Positions 58,601 to 64,000 of a stretch of DNA of 64,000 nucleotides are shown in pieces. The position numbers and the translations under genes are program-made. Under the pieces are notes generated by a model, which had not been told where the DNA came from, made no database searches, and was given only the letters and a program-made list of their open reading frames with translations. Within the stretch, counting starts at the first letter, position 1. Every line of letters begins with the position of its first letter. The DNA is from Ephemerocybe angulata (lineage: Eukaryota; Basidiomycota; Agaricomycetes; Agaricales; Psathyrellaceae), in NCBI GenBank assembly GCA_013368325.1, contig JAACJK010000109.1, forward strand, positions 496,001 through 560,000, read 5' to 3'.

Positions 58601-60112
58601 ATGGATCTGCCCTCAACACGAGAGCTTGAGCTCGAAGCTCTCGTACGACAGCGGGATGCACAGGTGGCCGAGCTCAATGTGAGTGCGCTGTCCAGCATCC
58701 CCGGCCCCGCGCATTCCAGGCGTCCAGGCGTTGCACACCAGCTTCTGGGGCATTCACTCAGCGCGCGGTTCCACTACGCGGTCTCTCATTGTACCAACTG
58801 ACGTGTTTCGCTCGTAGGATGAAATTACGCGATTGCGCCAGTATATTGCCAACCAACCGGCACCTTCAGCGACGGATTTGGTGACACTGCCGCCTCCCCT
58901 CATGAAGCTGCTATTGCCCCATATCAAGGATGCATCGCAGAAGGCAGAATCCGCATCGTCGACTGTCGTAACTGCCCTTACACAAAGAGTGAAAGTTCTG
59001 CAAGACGAAAACGACGAACTGTATCAGGTCCTCAAGGTGAAGGAAACCGGCAAGCTGAAGGAGGAGGTGCGAGGGCTTAGGCGGGTTGTTCATAGATTGG
59101 AAGGCTCGCTTCGTGGTATGTATTCTGTATCCCTTGTTGGGTTCTTTCTCAAGACCTCTTTACAGAATCCCACCAAGTGGTCGAGAGCCTATCGTATGTC
59201 TGTTGACCGCTTCCCTTCTACTTCGTTACTCACGTCCCCCTTCTCTCTGATAGAACGGAAGTGGAGAAGGCCTATGAGAGCCTGATGGCTGCATCGAAGC
59301 AGATACCTACTGCTCCAAGCCACCAACATTCATCGCGGTCCCCTCGAAGTTCCTACCAAACGCCTTCTGGTCCTAGCCAACCTTCGAACCCAAATAACAA
59401 TCATAACGGAATATCGCGCAGCCTACCCACTGGCCCGCGCGCTCATAAGAAGCCTCGCCTGTCTGACCCTCGGCAGTCGCCGCCGCCCCTCCAACATCCT
59501 CTCCCGCCTAATCCACGGTCGAACGCGCCGTTACCCCTTCCACCGCATCGCCCTATGCAAGTGGGCTACTCGAACAGCCAAAATTCCAGTCATAGCGCCA
59601 GAGTTCGAAACAATGAGTCGAGGGAGGCGAAGACGAGTGCGAGCGTAGCCCATCATAAGACAAGTAGCCGACCTTCCAAGATGGACGTAGATGAAGACGC
59701 CAGCTCGAATAGGAACGAAAGAGGAAAGGACCGGGATCGGGACGAGCGTAATCGCGATACAAAATCTCCAACCATCGATCGGGAGCGTGCACGCGACACG
59801 CAGAGGAACAGCGGCAAGGACCGTGAACGCGGTGACCACGACAAGGAGAAAATTAGGGACAAGGATCGCGGTCAGAAGGATAGAGAGCGGGGTGGGGGTG
59901 GGAGAGACAACAGGGAAAAGGATCTCGCTCAGGCTACAGCGAGCAGTGGTAGTGGAGGTCGGGGCCCTCCTCCTCGGCGAACTGGCGCCTTCCAGGGTAA
60001 CATGGGCAGGGGCGGCGGCCATGGCGGTGGGCAGGGAAGAAGAAATAATCCCGCGCCTAGCAATGGGGTTCCCACAGTTGACCGCTCACTGGCCGAACGT
60101 ATGGGTCTCTAA
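58601..60112 (+). CDS. Coiled-coil protein, possibly WTAP/Mum2-like
   Basis: The first exon gives MDLPSTRELELEALVRQRDA and the next continues DEITRLRQYIAN. The protein then has a long helical region (LTQRVKVLQDENDELYQVLK, GKLKEEVRGLRRVVHRLEGS, ESHQVVESL, VEKAYESLMAA). That region resembles the WTAP/Mum2 family, which serves as scaffold of the mRNA m6A methyltransferase complex. The second half is disordered: Ser/Pro-rich, then a run of Arg/Asp/Glu/Lys repeats (RGKDRDRDERNRDTKSP), and a Gly/Arg-rich RGG-like end (GNMGRGGGHGGGQGRRN) that would suit RNA binding. Four exons. The family call is tentative; any coiled-coil RNA-associated protein could look similar. Confidence 0.6.
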
Positions 60113-63100
60113 TACTCGCTTGCTTTGTTCATTGGACCTCAGACAGGCTGTCTTGAACTCGTTCGCATCTAGCCCATCCCTTCTCCTCCGTTCCTGCTCT
60201 ATAACCCTTCTTCTCCCTTTCTTGCATCGCTGATACCAAAGGATTCCAGTCTGCATATTCTCAAGGCTCACCTCTCATACTTATCTTCTTCATAGTTGCG
60301 CAAGTCTCATCGCCTGCCTCGTCACTGTATATTATCTCCGGTACGATCTTCGCCTTGCCGCTATCTCTTACTCTGTAGCCATAGCTGATATATCCCTCTC
60401 CCTCCTGCCTCCAGCTTAACTGTGTCCTTGTACATTATAAATCATGTTATGTGCAGTTCCTCTTTCTTCTCGGCTCCTCTCTCTTGTTATAATATTGTTT
60501 ATGTCCGCCCTCTCCTTCCCTCCCTTTTCTTGCTGTCAACCCATGCTATACGTTGTTATTTATCTGATGGTCATTTATATATTCGCTTCTGGGACATTTA
60601 GTAGAACTGGTGTCATGACTCGCTGCTTTCTGGACTGCTTGCTGTAGCAATATTTCTGGCTCTCTTCGTCCTTCTCGGCCTTGTACGGACCATGGACCAT
60701 AGAGATGTACTTTCCATCTGTATATGGACTGCCAGCCCACTGTCGCATGCGACGCCGTGGGCTACCCTTTTGAGAGGTGCGTATTTCTGATTTCACACTG
60801 CCTTCTGCATTGTCTTATTGACTGGGATTCTAGGTCCATAGAGAATCTTATGCCGACACCGTCCTGACTGCGGCCTTGCCCCATATCGGGCTAATTGAAC
60901 ACTCTCCCGCTGGTACTGGGTTTCTCATATCTTCTCTTGGCTCCAAAACGTTCGCCATACCTCCGCGCTCTTCGGCTCTGACCATCCCCGCAATGTATGT
61001 CCACAGTGGCACCACCCCTTCGCCCCATCTCCTTCTCATCGTCCGAAAACACCCCAACCTCTTATCTCCATCTTTCTCAAGTCCCGACCCGCTCTCCTTC
61101 AACTTGCCATATCCGGGTCGTCCGCCCACCAGCCTACAGCTCGGTCGCCCCTGCATTCGTTCCTCTGCGCCCGTAATTTATCTCTTCATTTTATTCAACC
61201 GCCACAGGGCCCAATTTCGTATTGCCCGTCGTACCCGTACCTTGCATTCTCCTGTTATGACATAGCGACGACCCATGTTCCGGTGTTCATTCATTTTCTT
61301 ACTCATCGTCATTCTCTTACCCCTACTACGATCTCCGCTAGGTACTTACTCGATATGCTTGCGCCTACTAACCTTCTTCAGAGCCGACGATCCCATCTAC
61401 AAAACAGCTGCGGACCGGACGCTACCCCACCCCCCTGCTCACAAGCGCCTAGCCAGCCCCTAGTTCTCATACGAGGCACTCCCGCTCTTCTGACACAATC
61501 TCATTGGAACTTGGAGTATACTCCGCATGGCCAAGCCCCTTGACCGATGGTCGAATCGTCGTCAGTTGGCCGGCACCTATCCGGATTACTTCGCCCGCAC
61601 TGTGCTATACCCCCCGATCGTGCGTCCCTGTTTCGAATTTGCTTCATACGGGGACTGGGTTGGCGCCGTATGCAGCGGGTTTCGAGGCGGTGGCTGGCGG
61701 TGGACGTCCCCGGAGGGACAGCCAGGTTTGGTCTTGCTATCCTCATGTTTTTTTTTTATGACTGGTAAGGACGATACCTTAACCTCCGCTTCACCTTCCC
61801 CGCACGAGCACTTGACGCTGGTCCTGGACAGGAAGGGGAATTTACGATTGACCAGGGCGGCGCGTTCGCCAGGCTAGTTTCGCCTTCTCGTGGCTGTCTT
61901 GGTTGTGGCTGGCTTCACACTCGCTCGGGATCCCGGCGCGCGCATACTGTGATTGGCCCCACCATCGGGCGCCTTTTCCCTCGGCGTCTAGACCTCATCA
62001 TCAACTCTATCAGTCCTCCTACTTATTTGCTTGTGGCTATTGCACCCAGCGTGATGAAAAGCGCGTCATCTGTAATAACCTGTGTTCCGGCAAGACATGG
62101 CTTTTGGCTTTTTCGAATTGGTATTCGACGCATCCCGCAAGACTTGCTCGCTGAAGCTTACATGCATGCGTCCATTCGTCCGCTCGGTGTCTCACGGGAG
62201 GAACAAAAGCCGGCGGTTGATAATATTCAAGTTGTAGCAGTCTACAACGCCGGACACGCCCCCGATCTACCATTCTACCAGATTCTACCTTGGCCGTTCA
62301 AGAAATCTGGCCACTGCGCACTTTGCCCGACGCGACACGCACGCATGCTGCGCCAACGGTAGATCGTGCCCGCCCTTGTGGTGTGTCCCAACGCAGGGGA
62401 TGGATGTGTATCAGATACGTGTATATCCGGGTCGGATGCGCGAGGATGCGCGGTGTCGCCGCTGACGCGCGAGGAGGCGTCGTATGTAGTAGTTGAGCTT
62501 GAGTTGAGCATCGCGCCAGTGAGCAACGTAGCAACCAACCCGGCATGGGCAAGGATTTAATTTTCCACCGGATCATCGCATAGACCATCGTCCGTCTTCG
62601 TCCATGGACGCCGTTTCGCCCGACCCTGCGTATCCGTGTCCCTATCTCGTCGGGACGTTCGCAATGTTCGTATGTTTGAGAGTCTGGGAGCGGCGGGGTC
62701 TGGGCTTGTGAAGAGCAAATATATTCGTGGGCTTATGTAGTACCCGCCGTCGACAAAACTAGTACATTCTCGTCGATCGGGAGTTGCTATGGTCGGGAGG
62801 CAGTGGTGCCCGCGCGCGATTGGGCGCGAGTCCTACTAAGCGCCGATCGGCGCCAAGCGAACATTTCGATGGTGGAGGAAGGACTCGGAGGTGGTGGAGT
62901 TCATTTAACTATAATGGTATATTCTATCGCCAAGTACAAACAACAAGTTTAAGCTAGGGTATTATCGAAGAGGAAGTACGATGAGGGGGTCTAAACAAAT
63001 GGCATCTAAGAGATGTTGAAGGGGTCGGTAAGGTATATTATATTTTAGTTGTACGCTAACGAGGGAGTGGTGCTACTACTGATAGTTTCTACATACAATT

Positions 63101-63321
63101 GGAAGAACGGGTCAGCTATGCAGGATGGCGAGTACATGGTACAGATGAGGGGTAAACGGAATGAAGGAGCGTGAGATAGTCATGGGTCAAGAAGGGCGAA
63201 CGAAGAGTGCAAGGAGCGGATTGGTTTCTACAATAGCATAGATGATAGCGGCGAAGCAAGAGGCAGACCAAGAAGCAAGATCGGGTGCAAGGATGGTAAT
63301 TTTGGAGATGGTACAACTGGA
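60113..63321. other. 3.2-kb gene-poor interval
   Basis: No exon chain with recognisable protein content is seen on either strand. Open frames of 100-140 residues (60876-61265, 61527-61877, 61949-62362 on plus) show no domain, and several overlap frames on the other strand. The left kilobase is pyrimidine-rich on the plus strand. A perfect 14-bp palindrome, GCGCCGATCGGCGC, lies at 62840-62853. The length could fit a large 5' or 3' untranslated region or a non-coding transcript. Confidence 0.45.
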
Positions 63322-64000
63322 TTACTGGGTGACTGAGGAGCGCAGGTTTCTGTTGCTCGAGTGCCGGTGCATGGTGAAGAACTTTAGGCAGGTCATGGCG
63401 ACGGTGCTCTTGGGCTTGGGCTCCTTCTCCTGGAGGGGTGCCGGCGAGCTTCCCGTGCTGCTGCTCGAGTCTGCCTTGCTGCTGACGCTCCCTGCAGCCG
63501 AGGAAATGCTGAAGAGACTCGGAAGTCGCTTGATGGATTTTTTCTCCGTTGCAGCAGGAGTGGTCGGGACCGAGAGATTCGCAAAGTTTGATGCCCGCTG
63601 GGCGACCGGCGACAGCTCGTGCAGGTCGGGCAGGTAAATTGGCGTGACCGCGGTGCGCAGACTGGGTTTGGAGACGGGTGAAGTCCGTGCGCTGCCCGGC
63701 AGCGGGGGCACAGGCGGGATGGCCGAGCGGGATGGGGTGCTCGGGGGCGAGTGTGATATTGAGACCGAGGCGGTCCGGCGGTGTGTGGGTGTGTTTGGCG
63801 GGGAGAGCGAGGCGGACTGCAGCTTGGGGGAGGCTGAGGGCTCGAGGCTGGAGCGGGTGCGGCGGCGCAGGGTGGGGTAGAGCGCGTCGCGGTTGATGTG
63901 GTCGAAAGAGCGCGACTGCTGGACGGTGCGGGGCGGGGCGAGGCCCGGAGGCGCAAGCGGGCTGCGGAGGTTGTTCCGGCGTTTGTCCCGGGCACGGAGG
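63322..64000 (-). CDS. Unknown Ser/Pro-rich protein, 3' part only
   Basis: An open frame enters at the window edge and runs to a stop at 63324-63322 with no intron seen. It reads LRARDKRRNNLRSPLAPPGL, then SFDHINRDALYPTLRRRTRS, a Ser/Pro/Thr-rich stretch, TPIYLPDLHELSPVAQRASN, and ends MHRHSSNRNLRSSVTQ. It has no recognised domain. The basic, low-complexity content is typical of fungus-specific disordered proteins. The true start is outside the window. A shifted frame on the same strand (63393-63995) looks Arg/Pro-rich but is a GC-driven shadow. Confidence 0.65.
   Translation of the reverse strand, partial: LRARDKRRNNLRSPLAPPGLAPPRTVQQSRSFDHINRDALYPTLRRRTRSSLEPSASPKLQSASLSPPNTPTHRRTASVSISHSPPSTPSRSAIPPVPPLPGSARTSPVSKPSLRTAVTPIYLPDLHELSPVAQRASNFANLSVPTTPAATEKKSIKRLPSLFSISSAAGSVSSKADSSSSTGSSPAPLQEKEPKPKSTVAMTCLKFFTMHRHSSNRNLRSSVTQ

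Noticed and set aside
60876..61265. A 129-residue plus-strand frame
   Set aside because: Low-complexity, Pro/Ser-rich from the pyrimidine-rich DNA; no domain and no exon partners.
63393..63995. A 200-residue Arg/Pro/Ser-rich minus-strand frame
   Set aside because: It is a shifted frame of the Ser/Pro-rich gene; the other frame has a more protein-like sequence and ends in a clean stop.

Overview
The window is a compact fungal nuclear segment, most like an Agaricomycete basidiomycete. The evidence is many 45-60 bp GT-AG introns with CTAAC-type branch sites, short intergenic gaps, alternating convergent and divergent gene pairs, and protein families typical of filamentous fungi. I recognise 24 protein-coding genes or gene parts. 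Exon boundaries come from reading splice sites by eye; where I give a summed coding length, it was divisible by three.

Layout from left to right. 1-7.1 kb: EMC10 (-); a small unknown gene split by a transposon-like insertion with terminal inverted repeats; an Ndfip/Bsd2-like Rsp5 adaptor (+); a GNAT acetyltransferase (+). 7.4-20.7 kb: cytosolic Phe-tRNA synthetase alpha (-), PEX2 peroxisomal RING protein (+), importin-11/Kap120 (-), SLX4 nuclease scaffold (+), folylpolyglutamate synthase (-), and a short REV1-like BRCT protein (+). 21-32.4 kb: EFR3 (+), an Slh1/ASCC3-type Ski2-like helicase with a decayed second cassette (+), kynurenine aminotransferase (-). 32.4-34.4 kb: a gene-free interval with a cluster of palindromes. 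34.4-43.4 kb: ferric reductase (+), an ankyrin/DysF/FYVE/RING protein (+), an unknown acidic protein (-), PI31 proteasome regulator (-). 43.6-60.1 kb: PRP5 DEAD-box helicase (+), NSP1/Nup62 nucleoporin (-), DPH6 diphthamide ligase (+), a GPH-family sugar transporter (-), an Avo2-like ankyrin protein (-), a STEEP1-like protein (+), and a coiled-coil protein that may be WTAP/Mum2-like (+). 60.1-63.3 kb shows no convincing gene. The last 0.7 kb is the 3' part of a Ser/Pro-rich unknown gene (-).

Most of the genes are housekeeping: ER membrane insertion, translation, peroxisome import, nuclear transport, DNA repair, splicing and proteasome regulation. They are not a functional cluster. I see no secondary-metabolite cluster, no CRISPR and no convincing tRNA or rRNA gene. 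The most unusual observations are an apparent 3-nt microexon that completes the FYVE signature motif; the transposon-like insertion, which might be spliced out in frame; a REV1-like protein that is only a BRCT module; and a helicase with one apparently inactive cassette.
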